A stretch of DNA of 42,558 nt from the NCBI GenBank assembly GCA_030532705.1, contig JAUNKR010000015.1:1-42558 (forward strand), read 5' to 3'. The DNA comes from Peptostreptococcaceae bacterium. GTDB taxonomy: Bacteria; Bacillota; Clostridia; Peptostreptococcales; Filifactoraceae. The position numbers were made by a program, and so were the translations under genes. This document shows, in pieces, positions 1-8,669 of the stretch (positions are counted from its first letter, which is position 1; every line of letters starts with the position of its first letter). A model generated the notes under the pieces. The model ran no database searches. It had not been told where the DNA came from and saw nothing but the letters and a program-made list of their open reading frames with translations.

Positions 1-12
1 GCGGATAAATGA

Positions 13-18
13 TATAAT
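13..18 (+). promoter_or_regulatory. -10 promoter element of the two-component/ABC operon
   Basis: A perfect TATAAT lies 25 bases before the first start codon of the operon, with a GAGGTG ribosome site between them. The matching -35 region would fall at or before the window edge and cannot be judged. Confidence 0.5.
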
Positions 19-42
19 AAATTAAAATGATGAGGTGAGGAA

Positions 43-117
43 ATGGATATTACATTTATAGAAAAAATCATCGATTTAATTATCGAGTTTGTTCGAGTAT
101 CATCTCAAAATGTATAG
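43..117 (+). CDS. Small amphipathic peptide (24 aa), first gene of the two-component/ABC operon
   Basis: A 24-codon frame starts with ATG at 43, preceded by a good ribosome site (GAGGTGAGG, 32-40) and a TATAAT box (13-18). The peptide begins MDITFIEKIIDLIIEF and ends VRVSSQNV. On a helical wheel at 100 degrees per residue, T4, E7, K8, D11, E15 and R18 fall on one narrow face (340-80 degrees). All of I3, F5, I6, I9, I10, L12, I13, I14, F16, V17 and V19 fall on the other face (100-320 degrees), so it is a nearly ideal amphipathic helix. There is no signal peptide. Size and shape recall phenol-soluble modulins, SpoVM or leaderless membrane-active peptides, but no homologue is recognised. It may be the substrate or inducer of the ABC transporter downstream, or a leader peptide. 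An A7-GAACCA-T6 element (118-136) follows and could act as a weak attenuator. Confidence 0.55.
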   Translation: MDITFIEKIIDLIIEFVRVSSQNV

Positions 118-164
118 AAAAAAAGAACCATTTTTTAGATGGAGACTTTTGAAGGAGCAGATCA

Positions 165-824
165 ATGCAAAAAATGACAAAAATATTATTGATCGAGGAT
201 GATCGAGGGATCGCTGAGCAGATCCGGATCTATTTGCAAAACAAAAATTATCTTGTCGAGATCGCATCGACATATCATGAGGCAATAAATCGTCTGGATC
301 TTTTTTATGATGTAGCTTTGGTAGATATCAATCTACCGGATGGGAATGCGGAAAGCATCGCGTCTAAATTAAAAGAAAAAGGAATTCGAATTATTATTAC
401 AACGGTAAAAAATGATGAGAACTTTATTGTCGCTATGCTGGATAAAGGAGCGGATGATTTTTTGACAAAGCCATTTAGTTTAGAAATATTACGAGCCAGA
501 ATAGATGCCGTGATCCGCACGATATCGGTGATAGAGGATCAAAAGATCCTGTATAATGAATTTACGCTGGACACGACAAGAGCGATCATCAGCTATCGGA
601 ACAGACCGATCGACTTGACTTCATTGGAATATGATCTGTTGTCGCTCTTTATTAAAAATCCGAATAGGGTGTTTACAAGAGGGCAATTGCTCGAAATGTT
701 TTGGGAAAACCGAGATAAATTTGTTAACGACAATACTCTGACAGCTACGATCAAGAGGATCCGGGCAAAGACGGCAACGGATACGATTTTGACGATCCGG
801 GGAATTGGATATAGGATGGGATAG
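165..824 (+). CDS. OmpR/PhoB-family response regulator
   Basis: A two-domain transcription regulator of 219 aa. The receiver domain (about residues 4-118) has the acidic pocket E11-D12-D13, the phospho-acceptor D54 in ALVDINLPDG, and the conserved lysine in FLTKPFS. The C-terminal winged helix (about 125-219) has the LTSLEYDLLSLF and ENRDKFVNDNTLTATIKRIR segments typical of OmpR-like DNA-binding domains. The start is ATG at 165 after AAGGAGC; an ATG three codons later is possible. The kinase gene begins two bases after the stop, so they form a cognate pair. The arrangement regulator-kinase-ATPase-permease is typical of envelope-stress or peptide-detoxification modules in Firmicutes. It most likely activates this same operon, but no operator is identified. 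Confidence 0.93.
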   Translation: MQKMTKILLIEDDRGIAEQIRIYLQNKNYLVEIASTYHEAINRLDLFYDVALVDINLPDGNAESIASKLKEKGIRIIITTVKNDENFIVAMLDKGADDFLTKPFSLEILRARIDAVIRTISVIEDQKILYNEFTLDTTRAIISYRNRPIDLTSLEYDLLSLFIKNPNRVFTRGQLLEMFWENRDKFVNDNTLTATIKRIRAKTATDTILTIRGIGYRMG

Positions 825-826
825 AT

Positions 827-1693
827 ATGAGCTATTTGATCATTATTTGGTTTCTCAGTTTATTTATAACGTATTGCCTGGGAAAGAGGCGTAGTAAAAA
901 TCGGATCGAGGAGATCATAAAGTTGATCGACCGAATGAGAGATCGTGATTATTCGATCCCGATGAAACAAGATGAGTTTTCGATACTGGAGGATAAGATC
1001 TACAAAATTTTTATAGAGTTGGTAGAAGAAAAAGAGAAAACTGCCCAAAATTCTAAAAATCAGATCCTTTATTTGGAAGATATCGCCCACCAGATCAAAA
1101 CACCGATCACCAATATGTTGTTCAGTATTGAGATCATGCAGGAGATGAATAAGGAAAGCAAAGAAGTGATCTCGCTTAAAACGCAGGTACAAAGGTTGAG
1201 TTCTCTTGCGGATATTTTGCTGAAACTATCCGGTTTGGATGCGAGAGCGGATGAGATGAAGAAAAATGAGTTTGAGCTCAATGAGCTGATAGAATATGCT
1301 TTGGAGATCGTAGAGATCCCTCGCAGTATCGATGTTTTTGTAGATCCTTCGATCGAAGGGAAAAAGATCAAAGGGGATTTTTATTGGCTGTCGGAAGCGG
1401 TGATCAATATTATAAAAAATGCGGTCGATCTTCCTCGATGCAATAAAATAGAAATTAAAGCGGAAGCAAATCCTCTTTATACTTCTTTACATATTTCAGA
1501 TAATGGCGGTGGAATACCAAAGCATGAAATGCCGAAGATCTTTAAAAGATTTTATAAAACACCGGACTCTAAGGGTTTTGGGATCGGATTGGCTATGGCA
1601 AAGAGTATCATCGAAAAAAATAATGCGGTCATCGATGCACACAATTTGAATGATGGAGCGGAATTTCAAATAAAATTTTACAATGTCATCTAA
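827..1693 (+). CDS. Membrane-anchored sensor histidine kinase
   Basis: This 288-aa kinase is predicted to phosphorylate the response regulator encoded just upstream. One hydrophobic segment (about residues 2-19) is followed at once by a basic stretch, and no second membrane span or extracellular sensor domain is visible. The dimerisation/phosphorylation box is EDIAHQIKTPITN with H88 as the phospho-acceptor. The ATP-binding domain has an N box (INIIKNAVD), a G1 box (DNGGGIP) and a G2 box (KGFGIGLAMAKSI). BceS-type intramembrane-sensing kinases usually have two spans, so this one looks even more reduced and may sense through the transporter. Start ATG 827, two bases after the preceding stop. 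Confidence 0.92.
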   Translation: MSYLIIIWFLSLFITYCLGKRRSKNRIEEIIKLIDRMRDRDYSIPMKQDEFSILEDKIYKIFIELVEEKEKTAQNSKNQILYLEDIAHQIKTPITNMLFSIEIMQEMNKESKEVISLKTQVQRLSSLADILLKLSGLDARADEMKKNEFELNELIEYALEIVEIPRSIDVFVDPSIEGKKIKGDFYWLSEAVINIIKNAVDLPRCNKIEIKAEANPLYTSLHISDNGGGIPKHEMPKIFKRFYKTPDSKGFGIGLAMAKSIIEKNNAVIDAHNLNDGAEFQIKFYNVI

Positions 1694-1745
1694 AAATCAC
1701 TTTCCTTTGCTAATATGAGCCTAAGAATTGGTAGGAGGTGATGAT

Positions 1746-2426
1746 GTGGAGATTTTGAGGCTTGAAAAATTAAAAAAAGAGTATGGTGAAAAGGAGAATC
1801 GGGTCTGTGCGATCGATGATATCGATCTGAGCGTAGAACGAGGAGAGTTTATTGCGATCGTTGGACCGAGCGGGTCGGGAAAATCGACCTTGCTGCATCT
1901 GATCGGCTGTGTTGATGATCCGACATCGGGAAGGATCTTGATCGATGGGAATGACATTTCAAAATTCAGCCCGAAAGAACAGGCGCTCTTTCGGAGAAGA
2001 AAAGTGGGTCTTATTTACCAATTTTATAATTTGATCCCGAACCTGACCGTTCGTCATAATATCGAGCTCCCTCTGAAATTAGACAAGCGAGCGATCGAAA
2101 AAGATTTTTTTGACGAGATTGTTGGAAAGCTTAGGCTGGGAGATAAATTGGATCGATTTCCAAGCGAGCTGTCCGGTGGGCAGCAGCAAAGAGTTGCCAT
2201 TGCAAGAAGCTTGATCTATCGTCCATCGATCATATTAGCGGATGAACCGACAGGAAATTTGGATCGAAAGAATTCGACAGAGATCATAGAGATCCTGAAA
2301 TTTTTTAATAGACAACTGAAGCAAACGATCCTTCTGATCACACATGATGAGAAGATCGCTTTGCAGGCGAAGCGGATCATTACTCTGGTCGATGCAAAGA
2401 TCGTGGGGGATGAATCTAATGAATAA
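1746..2426 (+). CDS. ABC transporter ATP-binding protein (LolD/MacB type)
   Basis: The ATPase subunit of an ABC transporter, 226 aa from the chosen start. It has Walker A GPSGSGKST (residues 40-48), a Q-loop (YQFYNLIPNLTV), the signature LSGGQQQR, Walker B IILADEPTGN and the switch histidine in LLITHDE. LSGGQQQR with ADEPTGNLD is typical of the LolD/MacB/BceA family, which drives mechanotransmission-type permeases rather than classic importers. GTG at 1746 is preferred because AGGAGGTGA (1733-1741) sits at the right distance; an in-frame TTG at 1728 would precede the ribosome site. It overlaps the permease by 8 bases, suggesting translational coupling. Confidence 0.93.
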   Translation: MEILRLEKLKKEYGEKENRVCAIDDIDLSVERGEFIAIVGPSGSGKSTLLHLIGCVDDPTSGRILIDGNDISKFSPKEQALFRRRKVGLIYQFYNLIPNLTVRHNIELPLKLDKRAIEKDFFDEIVGKLRLGDKLDRFPSELSGGQQQRVAIARSLIYRPSIILADEPTGNLDRKNSTEIIEILKFFNRQLKQTILLITHDEKIALQAKRIITLVDAKIVGDESNE

Positions 2427-4857
2427 GAAAAATTTTCCGATCTTTTTGTCTGTATGGATCACCAGTATGTTTTTCACGATGATTTTTTATTTTGTATATA
2501 CAGGCGTACAGGATAATTATAGAGGAATAAGGCAAGAAAGTTTTGCGGATGCAAAACTGGATGTTCATTTGCTTCATTCGGATCTTGAGAAAATAAAGGG
2601 GATCGAGGGGATCAAGACAGTCGGAGGCGTGTTGGAGCAGAGAGGATCGGCTCTCTTAAATGATTCCATGCTCATTGTGAACTTTCAAGATCGAGGCATC
2701 AATGAGATGAGAGAATACTCCGAGCTGTTGGAGGGAAGATTTGCGGAAGATCAACATGAGATCGTATTATCCAAAGATCTTATTGAAAAGTATCGATTGG
2801 CATTAGGAGAAAGCATTTCGCTAAGTGCCGGGAAGAGGCTTTTGGATCAGCAGGAAGTTCATCCTGCTTCGACGTATACTGAAAAAGAAACATTTGAAGT
2901 CGAGAGTCAGCCGGTATATGAGATCGTAGGGATCTATAGAAATGTGTATAACAAATATCTGAATGTAAGCTTTGCTTTGAGCATCCCAAGAGAAGATGCA
3001 AAACTTAGACCTTACTTGCGTTTTGATGATTTCAAAAAGGCTTATGCAAAGAAGGAAATATTAGAAGAAGAGATCGAAAAGCGATTGGGGATACCGGTCA
3101 CGCTGGAATTCTCCGAGAGTCTGATCTATTATTACAGGGTAAAGGAAAGTGGAATGAGAGTCTATGTACCGATGATCGTTAATGGGGTCTCGATATTCTC
3201 TACGATCCTACTGTTCATATTCTTTATCCGAAATGTTTTTAGGGTGTGGGGATTCAAAAAAATAAGAGAGCTCTCCATGTATCGATCGATCGGTACGACA
3301 TATTTTCAAATTTACGGCATTCTTTTGAAAGAAGCGATATTGATATCGATCTTGCCGATCTTGATCGGTCATGGCACAGGATATTTCTTGATGGATCTGA
3401 TCTACCGTAAAGCGCAGGAAATTAAAATGGCAGATCAAATCGTCCCGATGGAATTTTCTTTCCTTTCGTCAATGACGGCGGTGACGGTCGCCCTGATCAT
3501 TGTTACGGCAGCTGTTCTTTCGCCGCTGCAAGCAATTTCAAAAATCAATATTATCGATGGGATCCGAGGGAATTTTTATTCCAAAAACAGGAAGAGAAAA
3601 AGGAATGAAAACCTCTGGAAGGAGCTTCGAGATAATAATATGGATTCGATCAAGAGCCTTCGGTATATCACGGCGGTCGGTACGATCATTATCTCCTGTT
3701 TTCTGATGATGGTCGGGATCTCTTCATATTATTATGAACTACAATTTTTTAAGAGCAGTTACAATGTCAATGTGATCTACAGCTCCACCTTGCAAGATAT
3801 GCCCAAAGCATTCGAAGAAATCTTAGATCATTTACCACACAAAAGAGCGTATATTTCGAGAGGTAAATATTTCAATGTTGATTATGATGTCCCTTTTTCA
3901 AAAGAGGCAAAAGAGATAGGGGTCGCAAATTGGCTACAAGAGGAGATGGAAGGGAAAGAAGAAAAAAGGATTCATGGGATGCTGATCGGATTGGAGGAAA
4001 AGGAGCTCAACAAATTGGGGGGCAAAAAAGGGGAGTTTTTGCTACGAAATATTGTTCAGGAGGATCCGAGAGTTCCTTTATCAAAAGCCCGGTACATACC
4101 ATATCTGAATGATCTGTCCATGCTGACGATCTATCTGAGCGGTGCGAAGCCGGGCAGACAGATCAAAATAACAAAGACGATCGAATCGATCGGAGCGATC
4201 GAAGAGTTGCTAAGACCGATGGAGATCCATATCTTTACAGATCTTGAAACGCAGAGATCTCTGATCGAAGGTCATGAAAAAGCGCAGGAGGCAAGAGCCA
4301 ACTTTGAGCTGAAGATGGAAATAGAAGATCCGGAGCTGGGGAGCGCAAAAGAATATATTGAGAACACTTTGAAAGATGGAGCTTCGCTTGACTATCGATT
4401 TACTATTGTGACAGGAGATGAAGTTTCTGCGGATCGATCGGTTGATCTGAAAGCTTTTTTGCTCGTGGTCGGGGGGATCGGTTTGGTCATTCTTCTGCTG
4501 AACATGACCAATGGCTATGCCTCGATCAATATGAGCATCTTAAGTCGCAAAAGAGAGATCGGTAGCCTATACTCATGTGGTATGGAGAAGAAAGAATTAC
4601 TGCGACTCTATTTGGCGGAATTTTTTGTTGAAGAGGGAAGATCCGTAGGGGTTACGATCGGAGTCAGTGCATTTGTGATGCTTGCAATAAGTCTGCTGTC
4701 AAAGTCGATCTCGCTGAAAACCTTATTGATCTACTATCCTTGGCTGCTTTTCGTCATCTTCTCCATTTTGATCTACGGGGCAAATATGCTGCTTTATTAT
4801 TTTGCGCTCAACAATATCTTAAAACAGCCGATCGTTGATCTGATCCGGGGGGAGTAG
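2419..4857 (+). CDS. FtsX-type ABC transporter permease, duplicated
   Basis: A permease of about 812 aa, partner of the preceding ATPase. It has a MacB-like half (one membrane span near residues 10-30, a roughly 230-aa extracytoplasmic domain, then three spans) followed by a second, similar half. The last half contains a clear FtsX signature around KREIGSLYSCGMEKKELLRLYLAE. Eight spans and two large outer domains fit the duplicated FtsX/LolCE-like architecture better than the 10-span BceB type. ATG at 2419 is chosen because a G-rich ribosome site lies 9 bases upstream; ATG 2410 is an alternative. Members of this superfamily expel or strip peptides or lipids from the membrane. The substrate is unknown, and the amphipathic peptide at 43-117 is one candidate. 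A terminator follows at 4946. Confidence 0.9.
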   Translation: MNKKNFPIFLSVWITSMFFTMIFYFVYTGVQDNYRGIRQESFADAKLDVHLLHSDLEKIKGIEGIKTVGGVLEQRGSALLNDSMLIVNFQDRGINEMREYSELLEGRFAEDQHEIVLSKDLIEKYRLALGESISLSAGKRLLDQQEVHPASTYTEKETFEVESQPVYEIVGIYRNVYNKYLNVSFALSIPREDAKLRPYLRFDDFKKAYAKKEILEEEIEKRLGIPVTLEFSESLIYYYRVKESGMRVYVPMIVNGVSIFSTILLFIFFIRNVFRVWGFKKIRELSMYRSIGTTYFQIYGILLKEAILISILPILIGHGTGYFLMDLIYRKAQEIKMADQIVPMEFSFLSSMTAVTVALIIVTAAVLSPLQAISKINIIDGIRGNFYSKNRKRKRNENLWKELRDNNMDSIKSLRYITAVGTIIISCFLMMVGISSYYYELQFFKSSYNVNVIYSSTLQDMPKAFEEILDHLPHKRAYISRGKYFNVDYDVPFSKEAKEIGVANWLQEEMEGKEEKRIHGMLIGLEEKELNKLGGKKGEFLLRNIVQEDPRVPLSKARYIPYLNDLSMLTIYLSGAKPGRQIKITKTIESIGAIEELLRPMEIHIFTDLETQRSLIEGHEKAQEARANFELKMEIEDPELGSAKEYIENTLKDGASLDYRFTIVTGDEVSADRSVDLKAFLLVVGGIGLVILLLNMTNGYASINMSILSRKREIGSLYSCGMEKKELLRLYLAEFFVEEGRSVGVTIGVSAFVMLAISLLSKSISLKTLLIYYPWLLFVIFSILIYGANMLLYYFALNNILKQPIVDLIRGE

Positions 4858-4945
4858 ACGGTGGTTTGAATCGTTTTTTAAGAAAAAATCGTCGATCATT
4901 GTAGGAAAATCGAGTTTCTACTGATCCGGAAAATCTGAGATTTGA

Positions 4946-4974
4946 AAGCTAGGTGCAAAGCGCTTAGCTTTTTT
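4946..4974 (+). terminator. Intrinsic terminator of the two-component/ABC operon
   Basis: An 11-bp stem (two G-U pairs) with an AAA loop, arms 4946-4956 and 4960-4970, runs into six T residues (4969-4974). It lies 88 bases after the permease stop. Confidence 0.75.
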
Positions 4975-5361
4975 AATGCAGTATCAGAGGCTCCGATGAC
5001 TCGAAGGGGATCAGAGGTAGAACTTGTATTGAAAATTCTTGATCGATGAAATGGAGATTTTGTATCTCTATTTTTAAAAGATCAGGAGCAGCTTTGTTTT
5101 GGTACAAGCATTGAAGTCATAAGCACTACATCAGTTGATGCTCGATAGATGATAATAAGAGATCATAGGCATGGTTCAAAGACAAAAATACTATTTTTGT
5201 TTCAGTAAAATAAAGGATTTGTTCTGATCGGTTGTTGCAAACAATAATGGTAAAAAAATTTATTTATAATGTGCATACAGAATAAAATTGTACGACAACT
5301 TTAAAAAAATGTCGGTGAAAAATTTCGCATGGAGTTATTTTTGATTTTTTAGCTAAATTTA
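4975..5361. other. Intergenic region without a recognisable gene
   Basis: Between the terminator and the promoter of the ligase gene there is no frame with both a ribosome site and family resemblance. The stretch becomes very AT-rich after about 5180. It contains a 19-bp near-perfect palindrome at 5182-5200 and an orphan TATAAT at 5265-5270 without a well-placed -35. No riboswitch class was recognised, including the tetrahydrofolate type looked for because folate genes follow. Confidence 0.5.
5182..5200. repeat. 19-bp palindrome in the intergenic region
   Basis: ACAAAAATA and TATTTTTGT flank a single central C, giving 9-bp perfect arms. The centre leaves no room for an RNA loop without opening base pairs, so a protein-binding operator is as plausible as a hairpin. 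It lies 270 bases before the ligase gene. Confidence 0.4.
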
Positions 5362-5390
5362 TATACAAAAGGGAGGTTCTTTAATATAAT
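5362..5390 (+). promoter_or_regulatory. Candidate promoter for the formate-THF ligase gene
   Basis: TATACA (5362-5367, four of six matches to TTGACA), a 17-base spacer and a perfect TATAAT (5385-5390). Transcription would begin near 5397 and leave a leader of about 73 bases. Confidence 0.45.
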
Positions 5391-5469
5391 AAAGATGTGT
5401 TAAAAAGTTTTTCTGTTTTTTGAAAGCGTTTTTAAGGGATTTAAGGACGCGTAATAAGGAAAGGAAATT

Positions 5470-7161
5470 ATGGAAAATACAAAGAGCAAAAAGCCGATGT
5501 CCGATATCGAGATCGCACAGGCGGCTATTATCAAAAATATTTCGGAAATTGCTACTAAAGTTGGACTGGAAGAAAAAGACTATGAGCCATACGGACATTA
5601 TAAAGCGAAGGTGGATTATAATCTGTTGAAAAAATCGAGCGGGAAGAAGGCAAAATTGATCCTGGTCTCAGCGATCAACCCGACTCCTGCCGGAGAAGGA
5701 AAGACAACGACAACGATCGGTTTGGCGGATGCATTGAGTCATTTGGGTAAAAAGACTTTGGTCGCACTTCGTGAGCCTTCTTTGGGACCGGTATTCGGGG
5801 TCAAAGGGGGAGCGGCAGGCGGAGGATATGCGCAGGTCGTACCGATGGAGGATATCAACCTTCATTTTACAGGAGATTTCCATGCGATCGGGGCGGCAAA
5901 TAACTTGCTGGCGGCATTGATCGACAATCATATCCATCAGGGCAATGAGCTGGATATCGATGTAAGAAGGATCACTTGGAAACGTGCGATCGATATGAAT
6001 GATCGTCAGCTTCGTTTTATCGTAGACGGAATGGGCGGTAAAGCGAATGGAATGCCTCGTGAAGATGGTTTTGAGATCACGGTGGCATCGGAGGTCATGG
6101 CGGCATTCTGTTTGTCCAATGATATCACGGATCTTAAAGAAAGATTGGGCAAGATCATCGTCGCATACAGCAGAGCGGGTGAGCCGATCACGGCAGAGAT
6201 GCTTCATGCAAATGGGGCGATGGCGGCGCTTCTAAAGGATGCGCTCAAACCGAATCTGGTCCAAACATTGGAAGGAACACCGGCATTTATCCACGGAGGA
6301 CCTTTTGCAAATATTGCGCATGGATGTAACTCGGTGATCGCAACGAAGATGGCGATGAACCTTGCGGACTACGTCGTGACAGAAGCGGGATTCGGTGCGG
6401 ATCTTGGTGCTGAAAAGTTCATCGATATCAAATGTCGAATGGCAGATATCGAGCCGGATGCAGTCGTTATCGTCGCAACGGTTCGTGCGCTCAAATACAA
6501 TGGCGGAGTGAAGAAGGAAGATCTTGGCGCTGAAAATCTGGACGCGCTGGAAAAAGGGATCCCGAACCTATTGAAGCATGTCGAGAATATCACACAGGTA
6601 TTCAAATTACCGGCTGTTGTTGCGATCAATAAATTCCCTCTTGATACAGAGGCGGAGCTCGACCTTGTACGTAAGAAGTGTCAGGAAAAAGGTGTCAATG
6701 TTGCATTGTCGGAAGTTTGGGCAAATGGCGGCGAAGGCGGTGTAGAGCTTGCGGAGCAAGTTTTGGAACTGGTTGCAAGACCGAGCAAAATGGAATTTGC
6801 ATACGAGCTTGATACAACGATCCAGGAGAAGATCACGGCGATCGCACAGAAGATCTATGGCGCAAGAGCGGTAAACTTTACAGCAAATGCTCTGAAGCAG
6901 ATCAAAGAGGTCGAAGCGGCAGGCTATGGTAAGGTACCGGTATGTATGGCAAAAACACAGTATTCGTTGACAGATGATCCGACAAAGCTCGGAAGACCGA
7001 CCGATTTTGACATTACGGTTCGAAATATCAAATTGTCAGCAGGTGCAGGATTTGTGGTCGCGTTGACAGGAGATATCATGACGATGCCTGGATTGCCTAA
7101 AGTTCCATCGGCAAATAAGATCGACATCGATGACAGCGGAAAGATCACGGGCTTGTTCTAG
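5470..7161 (+). CDS. fhs: Formate--tetrahydrofolate ligase
   Basis: A cytoplasmic enzyme that joins formate to tetrahydrofolate using ATP, giving 10-formyl-THF. In clostridia it runs either towards biosynthesis or acetogenesis, or in reverse to make ATP during purine and amino-acid fermentation. At 563 aa it is the usual full length. The ATP-binding loop [12 protein letters not shown] (from residue 71) and the following segments [22 protein letters not shown] and [10 protein letters not shown] are hallmarks of the family. ATG 5470 follows AAGGAAAGG. The next gene, 8 bases away, encodes a cyclodeaminase/cyclohydrolase-family protein that would supply the neighbouring folate interconversion, so the pair forms a small one-carbon operon. 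Confidence 0.98.
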   Translation: MENTKSKKPMSDIEIAQAAIIKNISEIATKVGLEEKDYEPYGHYKAKVDYNLLKKSSGKKAKLILVSAINPTPAGEGKTTTTIGLADALSHLGKKTLVALREPSLGPVFGVKGGAAGGGYAQVVPMEDINLHFTGDFHAIGAANNLLAALIDNHIHQGNELDIDVRRITWKRAIDMNDRQLRFIVDGMGGKANGMPREDGFEITVASEVMAAFCLSNDITDLKERLGKIIVAYSRAGEPITAEMLHANGAMAALLKDALKPNLVQTLEGTPAFIHGGPFANIAHGCNSVIATKMAMNLADYVVTEAGFGADLGAEKFIDIKCRMADIEPDAVVIVATVRALKYNGGVKKEDLGAENLDALEKGIPNLLKHVENITQVFKLPAVVAINKFPLDTEAELDLVRKKCQEKGVNVALSEVWANGGEGGVELAEQVLELVARPSKMEFAYELDTTIQEKITAIAQKIYGARAVNFTANALKQIKEVEAAGYGKVPVCMAKTQYSLTDDPTKLGRPTDFDITVRNIKLSAGAGFVVALTGDIMTMPGLPKVPSANKIDIDDSGKITGLF

Positions 7162-7169
7162 GAGGCCGG

Positions 7170-7889
7170 ATGAGCGTAAAAGTAGAAAATGGTACGCTGG
7201 TTTTTGAAGAGGTGGTTTATCCACCTCTTGTTGAGCCGGTGTCTGAAAATATAGTTTCTCTGCAAACGACAAGTGTTGAAAATTTTATCTCTCTACTGGC
7301 ATCTAAATTGCCGGCGCCGGGTGGCGGAGGGGCGGCTGCGCTCAGTGCGGCGCAGGGTTTTGCATTGGCATCGATGGTCTGCAATCTGACCATCGGGAAG
7401 AAGAAGTTTGCGGAGTTTGAAGAAAGGCTTTGTGAGATCCGCCGAATCTCAAGCGAAAAAGCAAATCGTATGCTGAAGTTGATCGATCTGGATGAGGAAT
7501 ATTTCCTTCCTTTGTCGAGAGCGTATGGGTTGCCTTCGGAGACGCAAGAGCAAAAGGCGGAGAAAAAGAAGATCATGGATGAGGCGCTGGTGACAGCATG
7601 TCTGGTCCCGATCGAAACGATCAAAACATCCTATGAGGCATTGTTGATGTTGCATGAGCTGATGAACAAATCGTCGAAATTGGTCATGAGCGATGTCGGG
7701 GTCGCGGCGGAAAGTTTTCGGGCTGCGATCGAGAGTGCAAAGCTCAATGTGCTGATCAATCTTCGTCTGTTGAGCGAATCGCCGATCAAGGATGATCTGG
7801 CAAAACAACTTAAAATAGTAGGAAATGAGTATCCGAAGATCTATTCGGAAGTGATGAGCTATGTCCTTGAGACAATAACGCTGGACTAA
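7170..7889 (+). CDS. fchA: Cyclodeaminase/cyclohydrolase family protein (FTCD-C/FchA-like)
   Basis: A 239-aa protein of the formiminotransferase-cyclodeaminase C-domain family, which also includes the clostridial methenyl-THF cyclohydrolase FchA. The family core starts at about residue 36 with VENFISLLASKLPAPGGGG, the conserved glycine-rich folate-site motif, followed by AALSAAQGFALASMVCNLT. About 35 residues precede this core, a little more than usual. Adjacency to formate-THF ligase favours methenyl-THF cyclohydrolase activity (5,10-methenyl-THF to 10-formyl-THF); formimino-THF cyclodeaminase activity cannot be excluded. Start ATG 7170 after AGGAGG at the ligase stop. An inverted-repeat element lies directly after the stop. 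Confidence 0.88.
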   Translation: MSVKVENGTLVFEEVVYPPLVEPVSENIVSLQTTSVENFISLLASKLPAPGGGGAAALSAAQGFALASMVCNLTIGKKKFAEFEERLCEIRRISSEKANRMLKLIDLDEEYFLPLSRAYGLPSETQEQKAEKKKIMDEALVTACLVPIETIKTSYEALLMLHELMNKSSKLVMSDVGVAAESFRAAIESAKLNVLINLRLLSESPIKDDLAKQLKIVGNEYPKIYSEVMSYVLETITLD

Positions 7890-7896
7890 ATGATGT

Positions 7897-7992
7897 AAGC
7901 GGCAGAAACAAAAACTTTGGATCCGAGGGCGGAATTTTCGGGTGGATCTCGAAAAGGTCGTGCAGCTCGATAAAAGAATGTTGCTGCCGCTT
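7897..7992. other. Possible structured RNA element closed by a 9-bp inverted repeat
   Basis: AAGCGGCAG (7897-7905) and CTGCCGCTT (7984-7992) are exact inverse complements enclosing 78 bases. The interior contains further short complementary segments around CGAGGGCGG and GGATCTCG. No T-run follows, so it is not an ordinary terminator. It sits 8 bases after the folate-gene stop and 28 bases before the start of a membrane-protein gene. No known riboswitch class is recognised. Confidence 0.35.
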
Positions 7993-8019
7993 CAATGACT
8001 TATGATTCGGAGAGGTTTT

Positions 8020-8661
8020 ATGAAAAAAGGTGATGTTTTTTGGATCCTGGGGATCTTGGCGTGGATCGTGATGCTTTCCGTACCGATGACCAGAGAACCG
8101 TTTATGGCATATACTTCAACACATCCATATATCGGAGGATTTATCAAGTTCTCGATCTTGGCGAGTATGGGAGATTTTTTGGGCATTCGAATGAACAAGG
8201 GTGATTATGATATTCCGAAGGGTATCCTGATGCGAGCTGTGATCTGGGGATTTATCGGAATGATGGTCGCGCTTGTATTTCCGTTTTTTATGGCAGGTGC
8301 GGCAGCTGTGCAGGAGATGGGACTGCTTCCTTTTGCAGGGAATAAGGTGGCGCATGCCTTCTTCGGATCGATGATCATGAACATCAGTTTCGGTCCGATG
8401 ATGATGGTCTTTCATAAGTTTACGGATCTGTATGTTGACGCATTTTATGCCGGAGAGAAAGCCACGCTTTCAAAACTCGTCGATCGTGTCAATTGGCATG
8501 CGGTCGTTGGTTTCACTTGGACGAAGGCATGTATTTTCTTCTGGATCCCGGCACATACGATCGTTTTTTTGTTACCATCGGCATATCGAGTTCTCGTATC
8601 GGCCTTTTTATCGATCGCTTTGGGCTTTTTGCTGGCGATCGCTAATCGAAAGAAGAATTAG
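8020..8661 (+). CDS. Integral membrane protein, distantly Mpv17/PMP22-like
   Basis: A 213-aa protein with about four to five hydrophobic segments and no signal cleavage site. The C-terminal stretch WIPAHTIVFLLPSAYRV, followed by a final hydrophobic helix, recalls the W-P...F..VP..YR signature of the eukaryotic Mpv17/PMP22 family; this rests on pattern memory only. ATG 8020 is chosen because GGAGAGG (8009-8015) precedes it; ATG 8002 is an alternative that would add six residues. It is followed 8 bases later by another small membrane-protein gene. Function unknown. Confidence 0.75.
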   Translation: MKKGDVFWILGILAWIVMLSVPMTREPFMAYTSTHPYIGGFIKFSILASMGDFLGIRMNKGDYDIPKGILMRAVIWGFIGMMVALVFPFFMAGAAAVQEMGLLPFAGNKVAHAFFGSMIMNISFGPMMMVFHKFTDLYVDAFYAGEKATLSKLVDRVNWHAVVGFTWTKACIFFWIPAHTIVFLLPSAYRVLVSAFLSIALGFLLAIANRKKN

Positions 8662-8669
8662 GAGTTTTT

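Noticed and set aside
4975-5469. A tetrahydrofolate riboswitch upstream of the formate-THF ligase gene
   Set aside because: The conserved GGAGAGTAG and CCGCTCC blocks of that class are not present.
5668-6207. A 179-codon minus-strand frame inside fhs and similar long antisense frames elsewhere
   Set aside because: They are mirror frames of strongly conserved genes, caused by the GATC-rich codon pattern; none has a ribosome site with family similarity.
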